From Planctomycetales bacterium 71-10 (GTDB taxonomy: Bacteria; Planctomycetota; Planctomycetia; Isosphaerales; Isosphaeraceae), in assembly GCA_001898385.1 (NCBI GenBank), contig MKTT01000071.1, positions 41,470 through 105,469 of the forward strand: a stretch of 64,000 bases of DNA. The letters are read 5' to 3'. The position numbers and the translations under genes are program-made. A model generated the notes under the pieces. The model had not been told where the DNA came from, did no database searches, and saw only the letters and a list, made by a program, of their open reading frames with translations. This document shows, piece by piece, positions 32,457 through 40,116 of this stretch. Position 1 is the first letter of the stretch. Every line of letters begins with the position of its first letter.

Positions 32457-32720
32457 TCAGTTGTTCAACTCAGGACCGGTTTCTGTGGAAGGCTCAGCCT
32501 GCTCCACCAGCCCCTTTAGAACGATGCCCATCATCTTCTGGCCGTGCCTCAGCGACCGGTTCAACTCGTCGGATGCCCGCTCCTTCCAGTAATCCCGGTC
32601 CTTCGCCGTCCTCTCGATCAGCTCGGCGACGGCGAAGAGCTCGCTCCGCATGGTCCGCTCGCCGAGTTCGTTCAGGTAGCTCACCGTGGACTCAACGTCC
32701 CATCCCACTCCTTGGTACAT
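32457..32720 (-). CDS. small helical phage protein, unknown
   Basis: The 87-residue product is helical and charged (STVSYLNELGERTMRSELFA; AELIERTAKDRDYWKERASD), ending in a polar tail. It lies between two genes of the same type of operon. No domain recognised. Confidence 0.6.
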   Translation of the reverse strand: MYQGVGWDVESTVSYLNELGERTMRSELFAVAELIERTAKDRDYWKERASDELNRSLRHGQKMMGIVLKGLVEQAEPSTETGPELNN

Positions 32721-32729
32721 GACACCTCC

Positions 32730-33194
32730 CTATCCCTGAATGGCTTCTTCGCTAAACGGATGGACCGTCTCCAGGTAGGCAGCCCAGGGGTCGTACTCCG
32801 GGCGATCCGGGTTCAGGTTGGCGTACATGCCCCGCGGGTTGGTTCGATTCCAGTAACCGTCCTTGCAAGCCTGGCTGTGAAAGCGGGCATTCGGATGCTT
32901 CTTCGAGATATCGCAGCCGCAGCCTTTGCAGGTACGTTTTGAAGGTAGCGGATCGCGAGGGGCCGGCTTCTTGCCGACCAGCCTGTTGTAATCGTCGAGC
33001 AGCCGATCCATCTCGTGCTCGGCCCTCCGAAACTTTCTGGCAAGGCTCGTGTTCTGCTCCGCCAGATGGTCGTGGGCAGCTACGGCTCGAATGGCGATGT
33101 CGAGGAAGGCTGGCCCGGGACCATCGGCCGGGTTCTGCTTGAAGTAGTCCTTCCACCGGTCCAGTGCTTCGCGGTCTTCCTTTGTGATGCCCAT
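32730..33194 (-). CDS. coiled-coil protein with a zinc-ribbon-like Cys motif
   Basis: The 154-residue product has a helical N-terminal half (LAEQNTSLARKFRRAEHEMD RLLDDY) and a Cys-based motif CKGCGCDISKKHPNARFHSQ-ACKDGYW, a short zinc ribbon of the type fitting a conserved C-x2-C...C array. The end reads MYANLNPDRPEYDPWAAYLE. It carries the AGCAAGGAGGCT leader. It could bind nucleic acid. Confidence 0.62.
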   Translation of the reverse strand: MGITKEDREALDRWKDYFKQNPADGPGPAFLDIAIRAVAAHDHLAEQNTSLARKFRRAEHEMDRLLDDYNRLVGKKPAPRDPLPSKRTCKGCGCDISKKHPNARFHSQACKDGYWNRTNPRGMYANLNPDRPEYDPWAAYLETVHPFSEEAIQG

Positions 33195-33214
33195 AGAGCC
33201 TCCTTGCTCCTCGG

Positions 33215-33466
33215 TTAGTTGTTCGACTGACTAACGGCCACGATCTTGCCGTCCCGCCACGTTGCCTCCACGGTCCGGTCCGCGCCCTCGCCGGCCATAT
33301 CGATGCACACCATCCGGCCCACGAACTGGTCCACCGCCCCGCACATCGCGTCCACGGCCTCCAGTCGTTCCCGCTCCACGGGATCGGTTTCCGCCGCGAT
33401 GCGAGCCTTGCGGTTGGCGGCCAGGCGGTCGCGCCACTGCTGGTAGGTTTCCGGGGCGGGGGTCAT
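33215..33466 (-). CDS. small phage protein, unknown
   Basis: The product is 83 residues from the ATG at 33466, overlapping the upstream stop (ATGA). A helical N-terminus (ETYQQWRDRLAANRKARIAA) is followed by a small beta unit (VGRMVCIDMAGEGADRTVEA). No family recognised. Confidence 0.55.
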   Translation of the reverse strand: MTPAPETYQQWRDRLAANRKARIAAETDPVERERLEAVDAMCGAVDQFVGRMVCIDMAGEGADRTVEATWRDGKIVAVSQSNN

Positions 33467-33810
33467 GCGGCCTCCTTTCCCGAAAGCGTCGTCTCCACAA
33501 ATGGATTCTCGACCACCCCGCTTCCAGCCTCGCCGATCACCACGAACGTGCCGTTCAGGGGCTTCCATCCCATGGCGATCTCGTGGAACCGCTCGGCCCG
33601 TTCGATCCAGACTCCCACCGCCTTCTTCACACGCGGGTCGTCCGGCGAGTAGCGGGGCATCAGGTCGCAGGTCGGGTTGGTGAGCAACTCGCGGCACTCG
33701 CAGGCACCCACGAGGCTTTCCGCACGTAAGCGGCGGTAGCGGTCGGCGGAGAACATGCCTTCCAGGGCAAGGTAGCGATTGGGGTCTTTGAAGTCGCGGA
33801 TGCGGGGCAT
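33463..33810 (-). CDS. phage protein, unknown
   Basis: The 115-residue product begins MPRIRDFKDPNRYLALEGMF and contains ACECRELLTNPTCD with three Cys, then a helix and strand pair (FHEIAMGWKPLNGTFVVIGE). The GGAAAGGACTCC leader is shared with the next gene upstream. No family recognised. Confidence 0.58.
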   Translation of the reverse strand: MPRIRDFKDPNRYLALEGMFSADRYRRLRAESLVGACECRELLTNPTCDLMPRYSPDDPRVKKAVGVWIERAERFHEIAMGWKPLNGTFVVIGEAGSGVVENPFVETTLSGKEAA

Positions 33811-33825
33811 GGGGAGTCCTTTCCG

Positions 33826-34077
33826 TTAGGCGCGGATGTAATCTTCGTTGATCTCGTCCAGCTTGAAGGCGAGGTCGATCCGCTCCATCTTGCGGAGCAG
33901 GTTCGCCGCTTCGTCGAGCGTGCTGCGTGCGACCTCGGCCGGGATGCGGTAGTCGGCGGCACTGGCGGATGTTCCGGTCTTCTTGGCAGCACGGCGCTGC
34001 AGCTCCTTGCGAAGCTCGTCGTCGGCCAGATCGTCGAGGACGTCGGCGGAATCGACGTGAACGGTGACGTATGGCAT
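33826..34077 (-). CDS. small helical phage protein, unknown
   Basis: The 83-residue product starts MPYVTVHVDSADVLDDLADD, then ELRKELQRRAAKKTG and an amphipathic C-terminal helix. The beginning resembles other phage 'VTVHVD' starts. Its leader GGAAAGGACTCC is the same cassette as at 33810. Confidence 0.6.
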   Translation of the reverse strand: MPYVTVHVDSADVLDDLADDELRKELQRRAAKKTGTSASAADYRIPAEVARSTLDEAANLLRKMERIDLAFKLDEINEDYIRA

Positions 34078-34102
34078 GGGGAGTCCTTTCCTTCGGGGTG
34101 GG

Positions 34103-34690
34103 TTAGCAGGCGCAGCTGAAGAAGGAGCCGCGTTTCGATTCCGGCACGCTGGTTCCGGTTACTGCCTCGTAGTGATTCCAGAACTCCAGGGGAATGAATT
34201 CGCCGTCGAAGCGATCACCCTCATGCCAGTATTCGCCGTGCTCCAGGTAGGACTTCGCGTTCTCCATGAGCTCGTCGTAGTCCACAGGGATGCCCTCTGC
34301 GTAATCCCGCAGCCATTGTTCGGACTGGCTCCGAGGAGTCGCCTTCGCCTCGACCGCACTCAGGCCCGCGACCTCCGGCACCTCCGGGAACGCCGGATGC
34401 GTCCAGACGTGCCGCAGCGACGTGATCTGGCGCGGGTAGACCACTATCCAGAAACGCTCGCCCTTCTTCACGGTGGTCTTTAGGAAAGGATCGACGATCC
34501 CGACCGGGGTGTCGCACGTGCCGACGGTCCCGTCACTCAGAAAGCCGACGTCCTCGCCGGGCCGGAGCGTGTGGGCCGCGACCACGTTGTCGACGGCCAG
34601 GTGGATCGCGTCGCGTTTCTCGCTCTCCGTGATGATCGACCCGAGCGTCTCAAGGGCGTCGGTGGTCACGGTTCTTTTGTCTGCGGTCAT
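34103..34690 (-). CDS. phage protein, unknown alpha/beta
   Basis: The product is 195 residues from the ATG at 34690 with AGCAAGGAGG ahead. It contains PGEDVGFLSDGTVGTCDTPV and GIVDPFLKTTVKKGERFWIV, strand-rich segments, then RHVWTHPAFP and a C-terminal FFSCAC. No family recognised. Upstream extension to 34807 lacks a ribosome site. Confidence 0.6.
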   Translation of the reverse strand: MTADKRTVTTDALETLGSIITESEKRDAIHLAVDNVVAAHTLRPGEDVGFLSDGTVGTCDTPVGIVDPFLKTTVKKGERFWIVVYPRQITSLRHVWTHPAFPEVPEVAGLSAVEAKATPRSQSEQWLRDYAEGIPVDYDELMENAKSYLEHGEYWHEGDRFDGEFIPLEFWNHYEAVTGTSVPESKRGSFFSCAC

Positions 34691-34766
34691 TTCAGCCTCC
34701 TTGCTGTGCTCGGCATCGTCGCCGAGGTGGGGAGACCGTAGCGCGGCTCCTTGCTTCACGCAAGAA

Positions 34767-34994
34767 CTATTTGATGCGTCCTGCATCTTTTTTTGCGCTC
34801 TCGGCAAGACGCCGGAGGGCCCATCGGGAAATCGCGTCCATCCGGGCTTCGCCCGTGGGCGTGGGCCTCATCCAGCGGTGGATCGTGCTCTGGGAGCAAC
34901 CGAATTCTTCGGCCATGCGGGCCTGCCAGAAGCGGCCGTAGACGCGGATGCCGAGGGCTTCGATTTCGGAGGGGGTCAGGGGCGGGGCGGACAT
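34767..34994 (-). CDS. HTH DNA-binding protein
   Basis: The 75-residue product contains a helix-turn-helix at about 25-42 (ARMAEEFGCSQSTIHRWMRP) and a basic C-terminus with GRIK. It resembles small phage repressors or terminase-like HTH proteins. It is the first gene of the 29.7-35 kb run and is a candidate regulator of it. Confidence 0.68.
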   Translation of the reverse strand: MSAPPLTPSEIEALGIRVYGRFWQARMAEEFGCSQSTIHRWMRPTPTGEARMDAISRWALRRLAESAKKDAGRIK

Positions 34995-35131
34995 GCGGAA
35001 GGAGGATGGGGCAGGGCGGCGCCTCCGTCAAGCAAAGAATGGGGGCGAGTAGCGCGGCGCGTAAGAAATTATGGGCCGCTACTCCCGCCCGGGCTGGCTG
35101 GAGGACCTCGAGAAGTACGGTGGTTGTTGCC

Positions 35132-35383
35132 TTAATCGTAAACCGCTACATCTTGGTCAGGCGTTGGAAACCCGTGCTTAATGATCCCATCTATTACTCG
35201 AGCCACCAGCTCTTCGCCTTGATTGTAAACTACCTCTCCCAATCGACCAACGGCTCTCCTTCGATAGTCATCTATCCCTTGTCGAGCCACGCCTGTCGAA
35301 TGATTGTGTTCGTGGACAAGAAGATCTTCCACGCCATCCCAGAATATCTCGGCGGCATCTTGTCGTCCTCTAGGGGGGGGCAT
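35132..35383 (-). CDS. small protein downstream of the ART-like gene, possible antitoxin
   Basis: An 83-residue product with AAGGAAC before the ATG, 21 bases after the DUF3990-type gene stop. It is helical and charged: FWDGVEDLLVHEHNHSTGVA, RRAVGRLGEVVYNQGEELVA. Its place in the pair fits an antitoxin or immunity partner, but no family is recognised. Low GC like its neighbour. Confidence 0.5.
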   Translation of the reverse strand: MPPPRGRQDAAEIFWDGVEDLLVHEHNHSTGVARQGIDDYRRRAVGRLGEVVYNQGEELVARVIDGIIKHGFPTPDQDVAVYD

Positions 35384-35404
35384 GGGCGGGTTGTTCCTTG
35401 GTGG

Positions 35405-36007
35405 CTAAACTACGGGTTCGGAGTCAAAGAGTCTTTTGTCTCCACTGTCGATCAATAGTTGCAATGCTTTCGCTGCGTCTGGAGTGTGGAAGCTAAATTG
35501 ATCGGCATCCTGCATCGTGTACTTTTGCCGCCAGAATGCAGCTACGGGACCGCAGGCAAGGTCGTACCAACAAGTGCCGTCGCGGTCAGTAAATGGGCCT
35601 TCGTGGTGATTGATGGGATTCGGGAGAGACGAGCTGCGGCAATGTTGAACCAGGCTCCAGAAACTCGCCTTTGTCCGACCTCCTAGTATAAATCGAAGGG
35701 TCCTTAAGTTTGAAAAGCTGTGAAGATCAAGCATGAATTTAAGTACAACTGGGCGGTTGGGTCTTATCCTGGCGACAACCGGGTCGTAGAATCTCGCCCA
35801 CGCCCATTGACGAGCTTGGTACTTAACTGTGGTAGTGTAAAAACCCCGCCCAAAATCGGTATCAACACGCCCCTTGCGGGGGTCGATCCCATCCTTCCGT
35901 ATTTTGTATTCGTCAACGGCTGTGCATCCATGATAAACACGAATATATCGACTTCGGGGTGGGGTCCATGAGGGCGCCGGCGAATAAATAGGAATTGAAC
36001 GAGCCAT
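35405..36007 (-). CDS. DUF3990 ADP-ribosyltransferase-like protein
   Basis: The 200-residue product carries the DUF3990 core, a family of ADP-ribosyltransferase fold: VYHGCTAVDEYKIRKDGIDP (about 24-43) then VDTDFGRGFYTTTVKYQARQ (about 48-67) and WAWARF. Proteins of this family act as toxins or modifiers of host proteins. It is of low GC, 90 bases after the SIR2 gene in the same direction, and has a small downstream partner. Confidence 0.72.
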   Translation of the reverse strand: MARSIPIYSPAPSWTPPRSRYIRVYHGCTAVDEYKIRKDGIDPRKGRVDTDFGRGFYTTTVKYQARQWAWARFYDPVVARIRPNRPVVLKFMLDLHSFSNLRTLRFILGGRTKASFWSLVQHCRSSSLPNPINHHEGPFTDRDGTCWYDLACGPVAAFWRQKYTMQDADQFSFHTPDAAKALQLLIDSGDKRLFDSEPVV

Positions 36008-36097
36008 TTAATCCTCAGCGATATGAGCTTTTGCCAGAAGGTCGACAACAGTCGAAAATGAACGTGTTAGGAATTTATGATTTTGAGCGACTTGGCG

Positions 36098-38002
36098 CTA
36101 ATGTCGTGCAGTGCACATGACAACCATAGTTGGAGCGATCGGGGTGTCGAGCGAGATTTCACCGCTTTGAGTGGGGACATCGGGCGAAGGCAAAATAGCC
36201 ACGTCCCAATTGCTCGAATCAATCTCGCATGCAAGCAGCAGTTCGCGCAGGCTTGGAGTGTGAGGAAGTGTTAGCAGAACACTTTCGGTGTGGCCGTTGC
36301 GATCGACGAGTTGAACGTGGTGGCAGGCGAGATCTGATGAGAGAAGTTGAGCTATGGGTATCTTCCCCGCGACCACGGCATTCCATACCTGCCAACCGAC
36401 AAGGTGTATGTCAATGTTGCTTATTTTGTGAGCCTTGTTGTCTTTGATGAATTGCTGAATGCCTCGCAATATTTGGGCGAATGGATGTATCTGATGCCAG
36501 GGCTTGTCTGGGCCAGATGCTACGGCTCCCATCAGAACAACTTCGTGGCCATCAGCCTCGATGCATTGCAAGGAGACCTTAACAGCCTCGGGAATGATCG
36601 CGAGGTCTCGTTGATCGAGATCGTCTTCCTCGGTCGCTCTTCGTGCAGCCACTGCGTAGATCGGGCTTTTCCCAAACCGGAATGTGTATGGGAGGCGACC
36701 CGAAACAAGCGAACAAGACCCGCTGGCAGCATCAGTGAGTAAGCTTTTAGCAACCGCAGCTTTCAAGTGGCTCGAGGCCATCTGACCAAGAAGAGGTACA
36801 CCATTCTTCCGGCCGACACTTACTAATGAGCATTCTTTTCTATCTATTGCTGTAGGCAGGGGGAGAGGACGATTGATGATTCGGACTGACAATGTGCTTT
36901 CAGGTGCCTTGTTCGGATAGGTCAACCGAAAGGCAACCTCATCTTGAATAAACTCCGCAGGAGCTCCGGCCCGCGTTTTTATTGCGGTCGCCAGAGTGTC
37001 AATGTATTCTGGAATCCTTGCATGATTGTCATAGAATACAGGGACGATCCCGAGCCTGGTTTGTAGAAACGTAGGGTCAAATCGATGGCGTTGATCTTCG
37101 GGCAGAAAAGCAAAGTGTGGCAATGGACCGGGGCCATGGTGATGTATGATCTCTCCGAACAGATTGACTAGATAGTCCTCAAGGATTCCTGACCCCATGA
37201 ACAGTAGGGATCGCCGGCGAAACACTTCTGCGAATGCTCGACGAAAATGGGGCGCTCCATTTATTGCAGTTTGATACTGTTGGTGTCCGAGTACCACTTG
37301 GTCCGCCAGCTGGAGTCTTCGTTTGTGATCAGGAATCGTTTCCTCGGCTGGCCGAGCTTGTCCGCCCAGAAACCCTTGTATTGCCCAAACCAGGGGTGGT
37401 GCAAATTGGTCGAGTGAAGTGAGCACATTGTGGCAGTCTTCGATTCCTCTTCCTGCGATTTGTAGATTTAACAGTCCAAGTGCTTTGATGGGCCCATCGG
37501 CTGCGGCGAAATAGAGGTCGTCGTAGTTCGTCGTAATGGCTAAGGGCCAAGCGATACTCGCTAGCGATTTGGTTTGCGTGGGGATCTCGATTTCGCCTTC
37601 GTTGCTTCCTTTATTTAATGCTGCTCTGAGGTGGCTGCCTCTTTCCTCTGTCGTCATGGAACGCATGACGGCGATCACCTTGTCGGCCAATCGATAAAGA
37701 GTCGTGGCTTCAATGGTTCCGCTTGCATTGTCAATTTCTTTTGGTATAGATATGCTTGCGGCGCGCGCCCTCTCTAAAAATTCCTCTACTAATTTGCTCC
37801 GACCGGGCCTGGCAGGCAGTTGAATCCCTAATGATCCAGCAAGGTTTTCTATAAATGGCTGCCAAGTTGCGCAGCTTGGAGCGCTCATCCCAGATCCGAT
37901 GAATGGCACAAGCAGGCCTTGACGATAGAGTACTGCGAGTCGGGTGATAATATCTCGGAACTTGAAGTTTGCCGTGTTTGGAAGATCGCTGGTTTCAATC
38001 AT
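36098..38002 (-). CDS. SIR2-domain protein with a C-terminal alpha/beta domain
   Basis: The product is 634 residues from the ATG at 38002. The SIR2 part shows FIGSGMSAPSC (34-44), WPLAITTNYDDLYF (152-165) and, later, LLFMGSGILEDYLV. After about residue 400 is a second domain with PYTFRFGKSPIYAVAARR, then DLAIIPEAVKVSLQCIEADG and ILRGIQQFIKDNKAHKISNI, which loosely recalls a macro or SLOG-type ADP-ribose or nucleotide binder. A TAGAAT box at 38058-38053 may be the -10 of its promoter. Low GC; a defence role is likely. Confidence 0.7.
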   Translation of the reverse strand: MIETSDLPNTANFKFRDIITRLAVLYRQGLLVPFIGSGMSAPSCATWQPFIENLAGSLGIQLPARPGRSKLVEEFLERARAASISIPKEIDNASGTIEATTLYRLADKVIAVMRSMTTEERGSHLRAALNKGSNEGEIEIPTQTKSLASIAWPLAITTNYDDLYFAAADGPIKALGLLNLQIAGRGIEDCHNVLTSLDQFAPPLVWAIQGFLGGQARPAEETIPDHKRRLQLADQVVLGHQQYQTAINGAPHFRRAFAEVFRRRSLLFMGSGILEDYLVNLFGEIIHHHGPGPLPHFAFLPEDQRHRFDPTFLQTRLGIVPVFYDNHARIPEYIDTLATAIKTRAGAPAEFIQDEVAFRLTYPNKAPESTLSVRIINRPLPLPTAIDRKECSLVSVGRKNGVPLLGQMASSHLKAAVAKSLLTDAASGSCSLVSGRLPYTFRFGKSPIYAVAARRATEEDDLDQRDLAIIPEAVKVSLQCIEADGHEVVLMGAVASGPDKPWHQIHPFAQILRGIQQFIKDNKAHKISNIDIHLVGWQVWNAVVAGKIPIAQLLSSDLACHHVQLVDRNGHTESVLLTLPHTPSLRELLLACEIDSSNWDVAILPSPDVPTQSGEISLDTPIAPTMVVMCTARH

Positions 38003-38234
38003 GCTTGTGCCTGCATGTTTGGGCTTGCGTCTGTGCGGATACAACCTTGCAAATTCTAGCTGAGCCGAGAGAGGACAGCCAGAATCTTTTTTGGCCCCGA
38101 GTTCGCTTCGATGACCGCAGCTATTTGTCAACTTCCGGATGGTGAGGCGTAGACCGAAGGACGGCCTGTCCAGTCTCACTTTCAACGGAACTCCAGGTTG
38201 GTGCTGGTGCAGACCGGATCCAGGATTTCGCCAA

Positions 38235-38579
38235 TTACAGCAGCACGTCCGCGTGGCACGGCTGATCCAGTGGGCACCAGCAGCAAAGCGACTTGCCGCG
38301 AAGCGTCGGCAGGTTCTCCCAGGCCCATTGCCGCCACGCCCAGTGCAGGCAGTCCTTGTGAGCGTCCCGGGCGAACTGGAGCTTTCCCGGCCCCATCTCG
38401 AAGGAGAGCATCGTGTCGTGGCTCGCGATCCTCTCCCGGAAGGCGTCCACGGCCTTCTGGACATCCTCGGCGATGAACGGGTTGCCCCAGAGGGTCGGCC
38501 TGCCGACGTAGACCGTGTTCTCGGGCATCTGCCAGCCCTTGGTGCGGCGTCGCTGGATGCGTTTCGGGTTGTCGGTCAC
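38235..38579 (-). CDS. DUF4326 protein
   Basis: The 114-residue product matches DUF4326 from end to end: KRIQRRRTKGWQMPENTVYV (about 6-25), GRPTLWGNPF (about 26-35), and the C-terminal LRGKSLCCWCPLDQPCHADV (about 93-112) with its conserved Cys and His. The function of the family is unknown. It is the last gene of a coupled run of phage genes and adjoins the low-GC SIR2 block. Confidence 0.85.
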   Translation of the reverse strand: MTDNPKRIQRRRTKGWQMPENTVYVGRPTLWGNPFIAEDVQKAVDAFRERIASHDTMLSFEMGPGKLQFARDAHKDCLHWAWRQWAWENLPTLRGKSLCCWCPLDQPCHADVLL

Positions 38580-38782
38580 CGTCCGCGTCCCTCTCCCCGG
38601 TGCAACGCCAACTTGACGTTCTGCACCAGCGATTCCGGCTTCTCCAGCTCCGCCTCGATGGCCTCGACCTGCCTCACGGCCATGCGGGCCACCTGGCGCG
38701 GGTCGGTGAAGACCATCTCCGGGTTCGCCTTGATGCCTGCGGTGATCTGGGCGGCGGCGGTTGTTCTCTGGTCGGGGGTCAT
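38576..38782 (-). CDS. small helical phage protein, unknown
   Basis: A 68-residue, helical product (RTTAAAQITAGIKANPEMVF; RQVARMAVRQVEAIEAELEK), with ATGA overlaps at both ends. No domain recognised. Confidence 0.6.
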   Translation of the reverse strand: MTPDQRTTAAAQITAGIKANPEMVFTDPRQVARMAVRQVEAIEAELEKPESLVQNVKLALHRGEGRGR

Positions 38783-39057
38783 GCGGGCTCCTTTCCTACT
38801 GCGATCAGCCCACGGGCCGACCTCCGGTGGTTCTCCAGCTCGTCATGCCGCGTCCGCGCACCGAACAGCCTGCCGATGCACCGGAGGATGTAGCCTCCGG
38901 CGTCGTCGTAAACTTGGCCCTTACGAAACTCCGCGTAGTACGCCTCGATCTCCGGCCAGCCCATCTCTTCGACGGCCGCGTCGAGTATCTGCTGGACGAG
39001 GGCTGGCGGCTGACCGGTCCTCTCTGCCACGCGGAGGGCGATTCTGGATTCGGTCAC
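38779..39057 (-). CDS. small phage protein, unknown
   Basis: The product is 92 residues from a GTG at 39057 that overlaps the previous TGA. It is helical with TGQPPALVQQILDAAVEEMG, then WPEIEAYYAEFRKGQVYDDA and a basic tail. Longer in-frame ORF upstream lies inside the membrane-protein gene and is rejected. Confidence 0.55.
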   Translation of the reverse strand: MTESRIALRVAERTGQPPALVQQILDAAVEEMGWPEIEAYYAEFRKGQVYDDAGGYILRCIGRLFGARTRHDELENHRRSARGLIAVGKEPA

Positions 39058-39476
39058 GCTCCGCCTCCCTGCTTCTTCGCCTTCGGCCCTTCCTTCAGCA
39101 CCTCCGGCCCATCCTGTTCCGCCTGATACCGCTCCAGGAACTCGTTGGCGGCTCCGACCACGTTCGCAGGCAGCTTGTCGATCCCCTCGACCTGGGTCAC
39201 ATAGTAGCCGCCGATCATGACGTACCAGTCGTTGCGAGTGGGCAGGAATGGCGAGATGAGCCCGCAGGCAGAGGCTGCGATCACGACACGTTTTGCCCAT
39301 CGCTTCGCCATCGCTTTTAGTTCGTCCGACACGTCGACGTCGTGGACGATCAAGAGGAGTATAGGGCTCGTGACGAAGGTCACGACGCCGCCGATGAGGA
39401 CCAGTGCCGCGAATAACCTCATCGCGTCACGGATGTGATCCGTGCGGGTCATGAGGTAGAGAAGCCAGAAGTCCAT
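39054..39476 (-). CDS. membrane protein with two or three TM segments, unknown
   Basis: The 140-residue product has hydrophobic segments at about 19-44 (LFAALVLIGGVVTFVTSPIL) and about 63-76 (RVVIAASACGLISPFL). A soluble C-terminal region with charged coils follows (NEFLERYQAEQDGPEVLKEG). A phage membrane protein; no lysis motif is visible. Coupled to the gene downstream. Confidence 0.6.
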   Translation of the reverse strand: MDFWLLYLMTRTDHIRDAMRLFAALVLIGGVVTFVTSPILLLIVHDVDVSDELKAMAKRWAKRVVIAASACGLISPFLPTRNDWYVMIGGYYVTQVEGIDKLPANVVGAANEFLERYQAEQDGPEVLKEGPKAKKQGGGA

Positions 39477-39479
39477 CGC

Positions 39480-39788
39480 TTAGTCCTTTCGATCAGTGTT
39501 TACAAACTTGTTCCTCCAGGCGGCGATCCAGATCAGCCGACCGAAAAACGCATGCATCGCGGCCTTGAACTCCTCCGGCAGCATGTTTCCCTTGAGGAGG
39601 TTGCACTGGAGACAGGCGAAGGCCAGGTTGTCGAGGTGGTTGGTCCCCCCCCGCGAGAACGGCACGATGTGATCGATCGTCGCATTGGCGCGAGTCACCT
39701 TCCGGCGGCAGTAGGCGCAGCGGGGGCCGCGGTTCTCCATCACCCACTTCTTGGCGGCCTTCCAGTGGCGTTTCGAGCAGCCACGCAC
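39480..39788 (-). CDS. HNH endonuclease
   Basis: The product is 102 residues from a GTG at 39788, two bases after the HTH gene stop. HNH core: CAYCRRKVTRANATIDHIVP (about 24-43) then FSRGGTNHLDNLAFACLQCN-LLKGN, with the CxxC zinc pairs, DH catalytic and N ligands. The end is aromatic and basic. It follows the HTH gene without a gap, suggesting joint expression. Confidence 0.82.
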   Translation of the reverse strand: MRGCSKRHWKAAKKWVMENRGPRCAYCRRKVTRANATIDHIVPFSRGGTNHLDNLAFACLQCNLLKGNMLPEEFKAAMHAFFGRLIWIAAWRNKFVNTDRKD

Positions 39789-39790
39789 GA

Positions 39791-40051
39791 TCAGGCGTCC
39801 CGTTTCGGAACCGGAATCCCGTTCCGCTCCCGGTACCGCTTCCAGTCCTGGTCGGCCTGGAACCGCATGACCTTCCGGGCGTCCAGCCCGTAACTTTTCT
39901 CCAGCTTGTGGGCCAGCGAGGCCGAGAAGCCGGACTTCCCCAGCACCACGTCGGAGAGATACCGCTGACTTATGCCCAGGGCCTCCGCGACGGCCTTCTG
40001 GCTGCCTTCGCGGCGGATGAGTCTGGCGAGTTGGTCTAGGGGGGTGGGCAT
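39791..40051 (-). CDS. XRE-like HTH regulator
   Basis: The 86-residue product has an HTH of the Cro/CI kind at about 16-40: SQKAVAEALGISQRYLSDVV then LGKSGFSASLAHKLEKSYGL. The C-terminal RYRERNGIPVPKRDA is basic. The GGATGCGAC leader is near-palindromic with a downstream GTCGCATC and may be an operator. It likely controls the operon to the left. Confidence 0.72.
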   Translation of the reverse strand: MPTPLDQLARLIRREGSQKAVAEALGISQRYLSDVVLGKSGFSASLAHKLEKSYGLDARKVMRFQADQDWKRYRERNGIPVPKRDA

Positions 40052-40116
40052 GTCGCATCCTTGGTGGGTGATGCGACTGTCTAGCGCGGATCGGCGGTAA
40101 GGTCAAGCGAACGTTG

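Noticed and set aside
32828..32860. tRNA T-arm-like GGTTCGATTCC
   Set aside because: It sits inside a coding gene and lacks the other tRNA arms at proper spacing.
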